Shown here piece by piece: positions 47,716 through 60,833 of a stretch of DNA of 64,000 bases. Below the pieces are notes generated by a model. It was not told the DNA's origin. It saw only the letters and a list, made by a program, of their open reading frames with translations, and did not search any database. Source of the DNA: Hydractinia symbiolongicarpus (taxonomy: Eukaryota > Cnidaria > Hydrozoa > Anthoathecata > Hydractiniidae); contig NC_079887.1 of the NCBI RefSeq assembly GCF_029227915.1, positions 8,928,001 to 8,992,000 of the forward strand, given 5' to 3'. The first letter of the stretch is position 1; the number at the start of each line of letters is the position of its first letter. The translations under genes and the position numbers were made by a program.

Positions 47716-49035
47716 TGACGATTTATTTTTTAATTTAGGTGACACTGTCAAAGCAAAAATGTTTACGGAGATGCAAAGCATGAAAAATTCCCCAACGTAG
47801 AGGATTTTCGTATAACGTTTAGTTTCACGATGAAATTTTTGCTATGTTTTATACCAATACCTTCGTACTGTATTATCACGTATTGAGGCTTTTTCTGTAT
47901 ATAAAAAACTCTTTACTTTACATACAATCTTGAAACTATAGTCTTTATCCTCAAGTATAGGAAAAAAGATTTTCTGCAAGAAATCACTAGTTTATGTTTG
48001 CGCGGGGTGAGGGTTGTACTTTCAGAGAATAAATTTTAGGGAACCGAAAACTCACTATTCGCAAAATTTAAAAAATGAATACTAGCAAGTTTTAATTTTT
48101 TTCTTATTTAAAGGACGGTACACTGAGGCAGTTTTAATACATTTTTGGCACAGAAAGGTCCTGAAAAATGGTATATATCACAAAAACATTTTTTATCGCG
48201 ATATCAGGACTTCCTTTGAAAAGTATTTCGAGAAAATTAGTTCTCGCATAAATGTTTCCCCTCTCGTAAATTTAATAAGAAAAAAACTGTCTTTCTCACC
48301 AAGACTATTTTTATTATAATTTCATTTGAAACAGTATTTCTATACAAGTTCGACTTTATGCTGAAGTTGTTGAATATTTTCCAATGTTATAACGTTTCGT
48401 TAATACGTCTTTTTGAATTTTTTTCTGTAGTTAGGTAGAATGGATCGGTGCTATAAAACAGGTCAATATAGATTATATATTTCTAACGAATGGAGAATTT
48501 ATTTGTATATATATAAAAAAAAGACTAAAATTGTAACTGACTGATTGTGTACTTTATCTCGGTTTCAGGTCTCTTTGCTATTTTTCCAACGGAAGGAAAA
48601 GTTGACGGTGTATGTACCAAGGTTGTTGATCCCGTATTTTTGTTACCTCGATTTTGTCTTGCTTACTTTTGTGTACTCGCAAGGGTAAATTTTTATTTGT
48701 GCATATATTCGATTTTCGCGAGTGAAATATATTTTATTTTTGAATGGTCAGGTTAATTTAAAACCTGTTTTCAATATCTATGGATTCGGTCCGTTAATAA
48801 GAACTTAAATTCGTCGTCAGTAGTTACGGCTGCCGAAAGGCGTAGTAATTGCAGTATTGATATTCGTTCTGTCGGCGAAGACCAGAAGCAACAACTTAGT
48901 GCGAAACCTTTACAAGTTTTCGATAGCTTGCAATGAAATCAAAGTTAGTATCCATCACTGATCTCCAAACTAGATTTCATAACGACTAGAAGCCAGGTAA
49001 AATATTCTTGTCCAGTGAGTTTCGAAATTTAGGTA
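47716..49035. other. OSBP 3' flank
   Basis: Probable 3' untranslated region followed by intergenic sequence. An AATAAA at about 48026 could be a poly(A) signal. The open frame near 48547 is not supported by any family resemblance. Confidence 0.5.
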
Positions 49036-49275
49036 ATTTTTATAGCAGGGGGGGAGGGGGTCGGTGCCACATTCCTGCAAGCATTTTGACGGCCTTTTTA
49101 TCAGGTTGGCGGGCGTTTCGGCGGACGTTTCGAGGACCCGCAATCGGTTTTCGGCGCTGCTACGTGACGTCGGCGGTCATTTTGGCCGCTGTTTCTATGA
49201 TTCGACCTGATAAAACACTGACCAAAATGATTGCCGGAATGTGGCACCGACCCCCATCCCCCCGATATTTTTATA
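49036..49275. mobile_element. Mutator-type MITE, 222 bp, with perfect 9-bp target duplication
   Basis: The element 49045-49266 is flanked by ATTTTTATA on both sides (49036-49044 and 49267-49275). The ends are long imperfect inverted repeats sharing GGGGGTCGGTGCCACATTCC and then TTTTATCAGGT further inside. GC content is far above the surroundings. A 9-bp duplication is the hallmark of Mutator-like elements. The 122-codon open frame across it is a by-product. Confidence 0.92.
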
Positions 49276-50351
49276 AAGCAATAAATACTTTCACAAAAAA
49301 GCTTAAATTCAGTACCTTAAACCTAGTCATCAGAGAGCTTTTTAGGTTTTTTTACATTAGTTCCTTCCCAATGTAAAAAAAACCTACAATGCCCTGAGGA
49401 TGAGGTTTCAATTTTTTTAATTTTATCAAATTCGTTCATAGGGCATCTTGTATCTTTTCTGACATCTCGGACGGCGTAGGTATCTACAATCGAATGGATT
49501 CACATAACAAATAAAATAATAATGATATTGTCTTTCAAGGCTCACACCTTTTCTTTAAAAACAAATTATGTGAGAACTTGGCTTCATGATGGCTTCAGAG
49601 ATCTAAAGCAATAGAATATGTTAATAACAATTTCTTCGACAATATCAAGAAGAATTGAAATGTTCCTTTAAACTTCAAAAATCAGAAAATAAGAGGAAAA
49701 TTAAAAAGAATAAAAGTTTTAATGCTTCAAATTGAAAAGAGCTAATAATATAAGACTTCCTTCATATCGTATTCGTTATTTTCAATTAAGGGATTTCGTG
49801 CATGGATTAACACGACCCAGTTTTCGCAGACCGACAGAAAATTTTATTTACTTAGAAAATGTTGGCAGATTAAATGGTGGAAGGTGAACCAATGGCGAAG
49901 TACAAAGCTACGTATTGGATTTTAACTCCTTGTGTTAAACAGAATTCTCAATTTTATATTTTTGTATTTTATAAACTATCTACAAAATTATTACCAGCCG
50001 AGTAGATGCTACACGTAATGTCAACCAACTCGAAAAATAAACTCGCAATAATAAAGCGATGAATACTCGCAAAATCATGCAGGCAAAAAACGTTCTATGA
50101 AAGTTTCATCAACTCAACGCAAACAAAATAAACACAAGACTCACTTCACGTATGCACGACCAACACAGAATAAAATTAAGAGCTATTTAATGCTGTTCTG
50201 TAAAAACAGGTAAAATACATCACGTAATAAATTCTTTAGAAAAAAATGTCTACTGAGATATATAAATACACATTATGTATGTTCTCGATGTTTTAAACGG
50301 CAAATATATTCACCATGGTTTCTTTGCATGAGGCGCCGATTTGTGTTACAA

Positions 50352-53300
50352 TCATTGCATTGGTGAAAATGATGTCGGTTGGAGGATGTTCGCTCGCATG
50401 CTTGTAATAAGCGGAACTAAAAAAAAAAGAAAAGATTAACAAACCAAGTATGCCGTCACACTAGAATACATTTAGAAATTTAGATTTATAATAATTTTAT
50501 AGGTAAATCTTCTTACCCGCACAAGTTTTTACCATAAATTACACTCACCCGTAGATGCTACACAGTCATCCCAGCCTGGTATCTGCCACATGTTTTCTCG
50601 TTCAATTCTACGATGGTTTAAATCGTTGTATGCTACAAAAAAACATCAATAAGGAGGTGAATGGTCATGGCTTCCTTAAATCTATAGGAGTTTATGGGCT
50701 GATTTTTTGATATTTTACTCGTGTTGTCCACACTTTGCTTAATTAAAGTTTTATGTTTGAAGTCTTAGTAAAAATATTCCTTCTTGACTTTTTGTGGCGA
50801 GAAAATAAAATTTCGCTGGTAACCAAAGACAACCGGAATGTGACATAATACTAGCCCTTCAGGCGGTTATGAATCACCTCGGCTTACCCGAGATGTAATG
50901 TGCTTACCCCAAATGTGATGGACTTGGTATAAATCTCCTACTTGTGAAAAGAAACCTCCCACAGCGTCTTTTCTTCGTATTTGAATTGCTTGACCCCTAA
51001 AACAGGTAACTACACAATAAATTGAAAACTTTTAGATCTCTGACAGAAAGCTACAAGCTAATTCAAAATGGTGGACTCACTGCACAATGCCTAACGCTCT
51101 ACAATTAGGAGTTTAATCTGGGAGTTACTGTAACGTAGGTGAGGCCACTATGTGGCACTTAATGGCAATTAGTTACTTTGTTTAGCAAAATAAAAATAGA
51201 GATAATTTTTTTGAAAAGTTGAAATAAAAATGTGTATAACTGATATAATATATATTTAAGCGACTTTAATGCCTCTTAAAAGCAACATTTGAAATAAAAA
51301 CACACAACAATAAAATGATTAATTTAAACGATTTTTTATTAATTTTCCGGCTTTAAAAAAATTTTTGAACTGATACGATGTAAAAAATGCAAAAAAAATA
51401 TCTGCTTCTCTCTCTCTCTCTCTCTCTAGCAACATATTTTCTTACCATTTGTTTCCCCATTCAATCAACGTTCCAGGCTGCAAAGACAACAACATAATTT
51501 TACGAAATCTTCCACTTATTAACTTGTAACGCTGGCTGTTAAAATGCTTACGCATACAATTACTATTACTGTGTTTTCATTTACTGGTTGATATTAAAGT
51601 TTGTCCAGAATTTATTTCAAGAAGTTTCCATAGTTTGGGTGTGCACGTGTTTTCCAAATTAAAATGTTTTTTTTTTTTAAAAAAAAAAAGGGATTTCAAT
51701 AGAAAAGACAATTTGTAAGCAAATCTTTATATCTCAAAAACAGTTTTGTCAGTATTCGTAAATCTTGTAATTCACCAGAAAATTTTAACTATGAGTTTAA
51801 TTTCAAGTAGATTACAACAGTAATAGTCACCCTGTAAACACAAACGCTGCCCACTACATAAGAGAGAGAGCGCGCGGAACTCACCTTTAAGTTGTATGTC
51901 CTAAGTTCATATATATGAGATGGTTTTCTAGGCTTCGGTTCTCCCCAATATGAAAATTCATGACAAAGCTGATATCTTCTTCTTCGTAACCACTTACCTT
52001 TTTCAGCAGTGAATTCTTGCATTTCCTAGGAACATACATGCTTTTACAAGCATAACCCTTAGCGCACATTCAGGCTTAAAGGGGGGAGAGGGGGTAAAGG
52101 TCAAGCATAATGCTAAGCATATTGCCGAGCCTTGGTGAATTCTTCTAATGTGTAATTAGGTGTTATGGATATTTCAATTAGACTTCTATACGGCTTAAAC
52201 ATAATAAGAGTTGATTAACACCTCTGCACTGTCTGGAGTTGGCCTTGTGTAATTCTACCTTTAGTTTTAGAGTCAAATCAGGACCCTTGTTTTTCAAATA
52301 AGCCTAACATAGGCATACTCTAAACCTGATTGTATTTTTAAACATTGCTTATAATGCTTCAATTGCTTATAAAATATTTAAAAACATGTACAAATATTAA
52401 TTCAAAAATAAATATATTTTAAAATACTGTAAATAAAAACATCTGTTACATGAGAAATATGCATATTATCTTCTTCTATAAGAAAGAGATTGAATTTACA
52501 GAAACAGGAAAACCCAGAGATTTCTTCAAATCTTTCTGTCTCCCTTTATATGATGCGTATTTTTAGGATGCCTTTTTACAAATACTTGAGAAGCATTATT
52601 GAAAAAACATGATGCTTATTATGCCTTTGAAAGATTTTTTACCTGAAGTTAAAAATGATATTATAGACAAGTTTTTATCAATTATAGGTATTTTTTTCCT
52701 GTTAGGCCAATTTCCAGCTCAATTCAAATTTAGCATGAATGATAGCCAGCTTGTGTGGTAGGCAAAATAGCTACAGCAATACTTCAAACATATTTGGCAG
52801 TAATTTTCAGATTTAATGTCTATGCTTGATAGGCAGACAACTTATTTTGCTTAAGCTAATATTTTTAGTATCATATGAACTTACTTTGTTTTCGCGCAAG
52901 TAATCAATTTTTTTCGAAGCGCCTTTATATCCGTCCTTATAAACCCAGAGATGAACTGAAATAAAAGAGAAAATCAGGGGAGACATGATTCAAGGTAATT
53001 ACAAGAAAACTAAAGAAATAACTTCTAACAATGGAGTATACGTAAGGTAAGAAATTTACTGGAATGAGCACCAATGCTGTATAGAGCCCCCTTTCTTAAA
53101 TGAGTACCTCCCTTTTGTACAAGTTTGTGGGTTTAAGTTTCACTCGACTAATCATCTTCAGAGTAATTGGAAAGCTAATGCAGGTTTATTACAATTATCA
53201 ACCATAATTACTACTTGATGCAAAAAGTTATAATCCGTTAACCTGATTAATCTGTACGCATGAAACAAAATACATACATTTTTATAAATTTGGAAGACCG

Positions 53301-56300
53301 AAATTTTGAATAAGTTAAAATTGGGAATTTAATTAAACTTTTCGAACAAAAACCATCACTGCACGTATTTAGAGATAGTGCATGTTTGAAATACAGGTTT
53401 GGCCACATAGACTATAAAAAAATTTGCACATCTAACAAGAAGGTGTTTTTAAGGCTACATGTTAAATGTAGAAACCAGCAATTATCACATAACATGGTTA
53501 TTCAAATAAGTTTTCAATGATTTGATTGCTTATAGCTTATTTTGACCTTAAGGGACACTATACAGATCATAAGATCATTATATTAAAATGACGCATAACA
53601 ATGTACACAAGTTTTAATACTTCACCACTGAAAATGAGGCTGAAATGAACAATACTGTCAAAAAACGTACATACCAGCAGCATCACAATCACCGTACAAA
53701 GTTGTCCAACTACCTATTAAATTTCCTGGGTATGCTTCACTCTTATCTAGCTCTGAGTACATTTTAGACCTAAAAAATAAAGAAAGAAAATTTAGAAAGC
53801 AGAGTATAGCTACCAAACAGGATAATTATATGGAGGCGCTTCATTTTACATATTGTTGAAGAAAGGGAGACATGTTTTCTGCTGTATTTAAAGTAAAACT
53901 GTTCTAGAGTTTAGAAATAAATCCTAATGTGACCCTGTGTTTTTTACATACTATGGTTTATACCCATGTATGTTTACTACATAAAGCCTTTGATGGAAAA
54001 AGGTAACCAGGAAGGAGAGTAAGAACTTTAAAAGTGAGGGGGTTAGAACTGTATAATCAAAGTATAAAAAACACCTAAGCCAATATTATTGCTGTAATGC
54101 AGTCAAGAAAATTTTGAAAACAGAACTTTTCTAAATTGCTGATTTGTTTTGTCCAAAAACACACATTGTTCTTCCTCTTGTGCATTTGATTATCATTATA
54201 TTCAACTTTAAAACTATGTGACTTACGTGTCATTTAAGTACTGCTCCATATACCCTGGTTTCACATATTCAACTAAAATATAAGAAATATAGTGTTAAAT
54301 ATAGTATAGTTCTAAATTTAGTCTTATTTACAAATTTATAGTCAAATTTACAATAGCGTGCAAATGTTCTGTTTCCTATTCTGCATAAAATCATTATAAT
54401 ATTACTGAAAATTTAGACATTTTTTCCAGGTTCTCATGTGGGGGAATTGTAGACTCACCCAGTTGAGTAGTTTTATGGTAAAAATCATTATAATGACTCT
54501 AAAGTGTCCTCCAGTTAATTCTCACTTGTAACAAGAAGGATCTTGATTCCCTGGATCCTGTCAGTATGTCTCTTTTCCAAAAATAGAGACAGTCTTTGTA
54601 TTCAAAAATGTCTTAACAATTTCAGATTAATTGACAAATCACATTTGTTATATCCCCCATTATTAAAATACTGTTAAAACAAATTCAGTTCTTTGGAAAA
54701 AGGAATGCTAAAAATGCATAAAATAAAAGGATAGCCGGCTAAAAAAACATAATGTAGGCTACAAAGTTAAAATGAAGAGAGCAATTTTTAATTTTGCAAA
54801 TCAGAAAGTTTCCTTGATAAAACCTGTTTACATTTTTGTGAACATACATGGCAGCCTACACAAAAATGTACGATTTGTTGATTTTTCAAACAGTGGATCC
54901 ACGCATGCAATCTTAAAGAAATTGAATTTTCAAGAAGCAAAATCAAAACTAAATTTCTTTATTCTTGTACACAAGTTCCATCAAAGTTCACAGCCAGGAA
55001 ACTAATCTTATATGTAGAAAAAATTGTAGGTGAAGTCATTAATTAAACTTTGTAACTACTTGTGAAACAATATATAAATTAGGTTACGGACAGTTAAACA
55101 ACAGCTCATAACAATCTTTAACATTAAAAGGCTAAGGATGGGTCATAAAATTCATTAGTTAACGGAACATACAAATATTGCTGTACTTCCTTTTGCAATA
55201 ATTATATATAATAATTAGTGCAGGGTTAAAAATTGTTTTTTAATATTTTTCCCAGATATCTTGTTGCGTGATTATTTTGTTTCCATGAAATATGTGTATG
55301 ATTTTTCTTCACAATGGTTAAAAAACATTGACAATTGCCGTTGTAAATAGGATTAACGACTTCACTTTCTTGCAGCTGAACACCATCATAAATTATACAT
55401 GCTCCACTACTAAGAACAGAGAATTCAAGCCTAAACTGTCCCACAGCGATAGAAAATTAAGATGGTATCCTAACTGCTTTTTCTAAAATAAAATATTGCT
55501 AGGCACCCATGGTTAAAAATATATTTTAATCCTAACCACTCATGTGTCACGCATAGGCTGGACTGAAAAAGCCTGAAAAGGCGCAATTTTGACAGCGAAG
55601 GTATAATTTCGCTAGTCAGGTTTTGGACCAGAAAAAGAGGGAAGATATGCCCGGCAGGTAATCAAAGCAACTCTAGCTCAATACTATTTTTAAGCAATTT
55701 GTTACTGACATTTTTTAAAAAATTTGAAGTAGAAGATTTTCACATCCATCAAATTAAAATCTGGCGAAGTTGTACCAACCTCACAAGGAAAATAAAAATC
55801 AAGAAAACATGGGTGTGGAAGAGATATGAAGCAGAGATCCAGTGAAATTTTCTTTGCTTATTGAAATATTTGTCTTTTTTATTAAAGATGGATTTATAGA
55901 AGAGGCATTAAAACCAAGTACAAACACCTCATGCACAATAGGGTGAATGGTATTTATTTCTGTGTGGCGAAATTGTACCTATGGCAAGCGTCAAAAATAT
56001 TTGATGTTAGAGTCACCCGACCGACCCTAATTTTTGATCGAAATTTTTGATATACTGAGTCCAAAAAACTAAAATGACAAAAAATATTATACGCTTGTTG
56101 TTTCCTCACTTACAATTATTGTTGTGCTTCGCTTTAAAATGTGAAAAAGGTTCTGAGAACTAGGTAGTTGAAAACGGCGGGTGGAAACTCTATTTAAACG
56201 AGGTGCCAAAGTTATCATTAAATGTCAGCAATTTAATGGCGCGCGTTAATGGATACAATGTTTCGAATTTTTGAGTTATCATTCGCCGACTGACCGATCC

Positions 56301-56869
56301 ACTCTATTTTTGGTGCTCAAATGACTCTAATACCAGATATTAGTGATATCCACCTAAGTGAAATTTTACTACTGTACTTTCACAGGGAGCTAGCTAGCTA
56401 TCATCTCTAGGTATGCTAGTTAAAAAACATCAAAAAATGTCCTAATATTTTTCTGTATTTGAAGACAAATGTATAGCTTTACACTTCACCTTCATATTTG
56501 CAAACATTTTTGAATACTAAGACTGTTTTAAGAAAAGTGTTGTACTTTTTACAGACTGTACAAACTGTAGGGTGCAACACACATATGATAGCTATATGAT
56601 AGCTACAATACAAACAACGGCTAGCTAAAATAATAAATAAAAAATTACTCACATTGAAGCTCGTAAGTTGCTGGGTTTGCCGTCAAAGTTTTAGAATGGG
56701 CGTCCATAATAGGAGAAACATCACTAAAATCAAGCAACTTTTGTAGTATTCCCTGTTTCTTTTCTTGATCTTTTCCTTTCGGAATAGTGGTCGATAGAGA
56801 TCTGATTAGAACAGAACCATTACACTTGGAAAGCAGTGATCGCACAGAACATTGCAGTGCAGTCGCCAT
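50352..56869 (-). CDS. NIPSNAP: NIPSNAP family mitochondrial protein, 9 exons, 279 aa
   Basis: NIPSNAP proteins are mitochondrial; in mammals NIPSNAP1 and 2 accumulate on damaged mitochondria and recruit autophagy receptors. Exons in order: 56653-56869, 54227-54272, 53675-53769, 52885-52955, 51885-52025, 51446-51477, 50908-50996, 50549-50632, 50352-50416. The total is 840 nt with every phase closing on TGA. The N-terminus ([20 protein letters not shown]) is a typical import sequence. Diagnostic stretches are [63 protein letters not shown] and the terminal [20 protein letters not shown]. Length compares with 284 aa for human NIPSNAP1. Exon 5 contains an internal consensus donor (GTAAGT, 51992-51997). 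The gene is head-to-head with the MAIP1-like gene. Confidence 0.96.
51405..51427. repeat. (TC)n microsatellite
   Basis: About eleven CT repeats just downstream (on the minus strand) of NIPSNAP exon 6, 20 bp into intron 6. Confidence 0.9.
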
Positions 56870-57083
56870 CTTGATAAAGTTTGTTTTGGTCTAATTTCAA
56901 CGGTAGACGCATGTGCAACATTGGTCTACCATAAGCGATCCGTACTAAATTTAAAAAAGGCATATGCATTAAGTTAGCAGAAAAAAAATTATTTTAACAC
57001 CTCATTAGACAGCTATATAGGTTACATTTAAATACACTTGGATTTATTTAAAGGTCTTTTTTAGAAACGAAAACTTAGTACCT
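56870..57083. promoter_or_regulatory. Divergent promoter shared by NIPSNAP and the MAIP1-like gene, with YY1-like sites
   Basis: Only 214 bp separate the two start codons, so transcription start sites of both genes must lie here or overlap. No TATA box fits either direction. The NIPSNAP start codon is embedded in CAAGATGGCGAC on the minus strand (56860s). The MAIP1-like gene has AATATGGCCGC at 57126-57136. Both resemble the YY1 site AANATGGCGGC, which in vertebrates often overlaps start codons of mitochondrial genes. Confidence 0.6.
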
Positions 57084-60000
57084 ATGTCATCGGCTGCCGT
57101 TTCTTTTGTGGCATTAATTTCCAGGAATATGGCCGCTGGACGCTTTTGCTTTCGAAAATATATGCAAACGGTTCATGTCGGAGATAATAATCAATTTTTC
57201 AGGGTCCCAATAAGGTTCGTTTCTACCTCTAGACCTGAAATAAAAGAAAGTTTTCCATGGAAACAACACTATAAAGGTAAATATTTTAGATAGATGTGCA
57301 TATTTTACATGGCTAGCCTCACAAATATCGAGGGATATACCCTGTCTATTATTTCCAGGAGGGGCCATGGCTTAGATGGAGAGTCCTAGAGTATTTAATG
57401 CTCATTTTGAGCTACACAGACCCAATTAGTAGGGCCCACGCTCTACTAGACAACTCCCGGCAACATCCAACGGCTCACACAGTGTGCCATCTCCCCAATT
57501 TCCCTCACATGGCTTGGGTTAACCCGGGGCTATGGTAACATTCACTCGCCCATGTTGAATCGCCGTCAAGAGGAATCGAACCCCGGTCTCCCGCACAGAG
57601 TACGAGAGCTATAACCACTAATCTACGGCGCCACAAAATATTTTGTTTAAAGAATATTTTGAATTTTGTTTCTCTGACAAACACACGACAACAACGACAA
57701 CACGGCTTTTAGAGGCTGTATACATGTACATAGACGCGCATATTTTATGGCTAGCCTCAGAAATTTCGAGGGATATAACCGGTCTATTTTTTCAAGAAGG
57801 GAAATGTCTCAGATGGGGATTCTTAGAGTATTCAATATTTAATTTTTAGCTACTGAAACCCAAAACTATTTTTTGGATTTACCGCAGCGCAAGTGGTGCA
57901 AGTTAGACTTTAAACCCTCTGTTCTTGGGAACGAAGCATACAGGAAGTACTAAACATGAAAGGCTCTTTTGGGATTTTTATCACCTATCTTTAGCATGTC
58001 TTTGTTTATATTTGGGCACCAGAATTAAATCCTAGACCCAAGACCTTATTTGTAGTGTTGTAATTCGTGGATTTTCAAAATACCTTGGATTTGGTATGTT
58101 TCAGAACCTTGTATAATTTTGCTACAAAACAAGGTAAAAGAGGCTTAAAATACAATGCTGATGTATAAAAATAAGCAAAAACATCTCAAGGTAAACTGTA
58201 AATAAAAGAGCCACTCCATTTTAGCACTTTCTGTAGATTTTGCTATGGAGAAAGAATGTGCAGGTTTAGGAGAGCGACATAAAGCTAGGACCAAACTAAA
58301 TGCTAAACATTTTCAGATAGAACATATATAAACATTCTTTACGTTGATAGTATATGCAATTAGGTGTACAAAAAAAGTTTGTCTTTGTTGAATGACCTCA
58401 ACATTTTGCTGTACTAGCTTCTAGACTCAAGGTCAAGAATATTATGTCAAAGCAAACAGAAGGAGATGGCAAGAATTTCAAAATATATACGTTAGCTATA
58501 TATTAAATCAAAAATTTCATTTTCAGACAACTGCGATCACCATATTAACAAGCCAACATATATGTCACAGGAAACTAACTGATGATTGCTAAACCTCCCT
58601 AACTTGACTGATTGACAATTTATATTGATTCTAGATAGCTAACTACACCTCAGTTTGCCATTGCAAGTGAAATACACTCTGATCATTAGCACTGCATTCG
58701 AGTAGTATGGATATGGGATGTGTGTGAATACTTTTATATACTGTTGTGTGCTAGTTATCATGAACCATCACACTTTACACAGCCAGTATTTAAATTGAAA
58801 CAAGTAATGATGAAAGCTGCAAGAAATCTAAACAATTTGTACTTTAGATGAAGTGTATTAAAATTTTTGATAAAAAGTAAGGTTTGATTAAAATGTTTTT
58901 GTTTTTAGATGTCTTTCCAAAAGATCGTTTATTTCATCGACTTATTGGAATGTTTCTTTTCCGACGCATGCTGAAACATGCAAGGTAATATATAATTTAA
59001 TTATTTCAGTATATTTATTCTATATTGTGTTTGTAGCAAGACCACAACACATTAGTCAGTCAGGAATAGTTGCCTTATGACTAATATCAACATGATGTCT
59101 CATACTATAGTCCCATTCTCCATTCTGTCATTTTGGTGTTGTCATGTTGCATTCATATTCCTTTTTATATACATCATCCTAAATTGTTTTTAGTTTGAAA
59201 GCTTTGTTGTTCTTACTTTTTTTAAGTTTTCAGTCAAATTTAATTCATAGGTAAAAAGTTTTAGTAAAAAAATACAGAAATTATATACAAAATACGATCA
59301 GAGTGACTCGATATTTTGTTGATTTCTTTTCTCAAACTTGCTGAAGAAAAGAGTCTGTAGAGAAATAGAGCTGTAATCATATACAAGGACCTTCCAGTAG
59401 TATTATCCAACTTTCCAACTAGAAATAAAAGTTATAGCACTAAAATCAAGATAAATTAAATATTCCTTGATTTGAAAAAGTTAGTTTTTAAATGAATTTA
59501 CAAACCATTCAAGTGTTAAGTATCTCATTGTTTTCCCCCTTGTTAATATTCTTCTAGGATATCATTTGACTTAAATGAATTTGCTGCTGGTGTCAGGGTG
59601 AGAATTGTATTTATTTATACATGTATTCCAACTTGAAGTATTTATGTCAAGAAAAGCAAGTTTTTAAGAATTAAATAAATTTTCTCCATAAAGAAATAAT
59701 TTTGCCTCTCCAGGTCTGTTTTGTAATAGGTGGGTGAGTAAACGTCTTGCTCAAAATTTCTCAAATCTCCTCAAGTTTGAAGAGTCTCCTCCATAGTCCT
59801 TAAATTTTCCAACAGTATACCTATTGATGTTTTTCTTTAAAAATATGCCCAATTTTCCTTTAACAAAACTATTTATATATAGTTTGTCACTTGTTTTTAT
59901 TTTCAAAATGCATAGAATTGCGACATGGGTACAGAAATCAGATTTGTGTTGTTACCTTTGCAATCTCCTTAATTATTTTAATTTGTTAAGAAAAATATGA

Positions 60001-60771
60001 AAATTTCCTCAAATCTCCTTAATTTCATTTTATGAAAATACCAGTATCTTCTAAAAAAACCTGGCAATTTCTCATTTAACCCCCTCAAATCTCCGGCAAT
60101 TTGTCTCTTTAAAAAGGAGCGGCAACTCTGCCAGGTGACTCAGCATTGTTAGCCAGACTGTTAATCCAGTTTGTAGAACAGAAATTATTTTCGTTGCCTA
60201 AAAAATATTATTTTAGGAGGCAGTAAAGGTTGTATCAGTGTGTATATGTAACAAAGATGTGGATAGTTCATTGCAATCATTTTTGGGTAAAGTTATTCTA
60301 TTGCGAGACATAAACTGCTAGAGTTTGTGTCATGCTTTATTAATTCTGTTATATATGGAATTATGTGGTCTGTGTTTATTCAGAGGTATGGGAGAACTGA
60401 TGCTGTCTCAAAATAAAAGTTGTATATCAAACTTATGATGTCTTAAAATCAGCATGCTTTAAGAAAGTTATAGTGTCTCAAAACGAACATGGTTCCTCAA
60501 TTCTCCTTAATTTTGAAAAGTCTCTTCAAACTTCCTAAAATCTCCTCTAAAAGTAAATTTTTTAAACAACTACATTTTGACATACACAACATTTTGGTTC
60601 TGTCTGTTTTTAGCTATTGTGACAGTTTTAGTTTCAGTCTTTTGTTTTTACAGTTTTATGCATTTTCATTCCTCATATTTATATTTATATTTGCTTTTGT
60701 TTTTATATTACACAGGACACATATGGAAAACAGCATTATATGTTGATATGTAAATATCCTGTATAAATATT

Positions 60772-60833
<62 letters not shown>

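Noticed and set aside
47428-47800. Overlapping open frames in both strands at the OSBP 3' end
   Set aside because: Shadows of the real last exon 47340-47715, which continues the OSBP frame and family motifs.
49008-49376. 122-codon open frame on the plus strand
   Set aside because: It runs through a GC-rich MITE with TIRs and target duplication. No protein family is suggested.
53060-53150. Another tRNA-like remnant (TATAGAGC..GGGTTTAAGTTTC)
   Set aside because: Too decayed to separate from chance; left out of the annotation.
56000-56340. Possible TIR element with TTAGAGTCA ends and ACCCGACCGACC motifs
   Set aside because: Inverted similarity is short, and no target duplication was found. 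It may be related to 29217 and 29580 but is not firm.
57561-57632. A functional tRNA gene on the minus strand
   Set aside because: The cloverleaf is imperfect in the anticodon arm, and the block continues into a SINE body with target duplication. It is a SINE head.
59700-60560. Possible repeat element with CTCAAATCTCCT motifs in the MAIP1-like introns
   Set aside because: Boundaries and orientation could not be set. Mentioned only beside the microsatellite.
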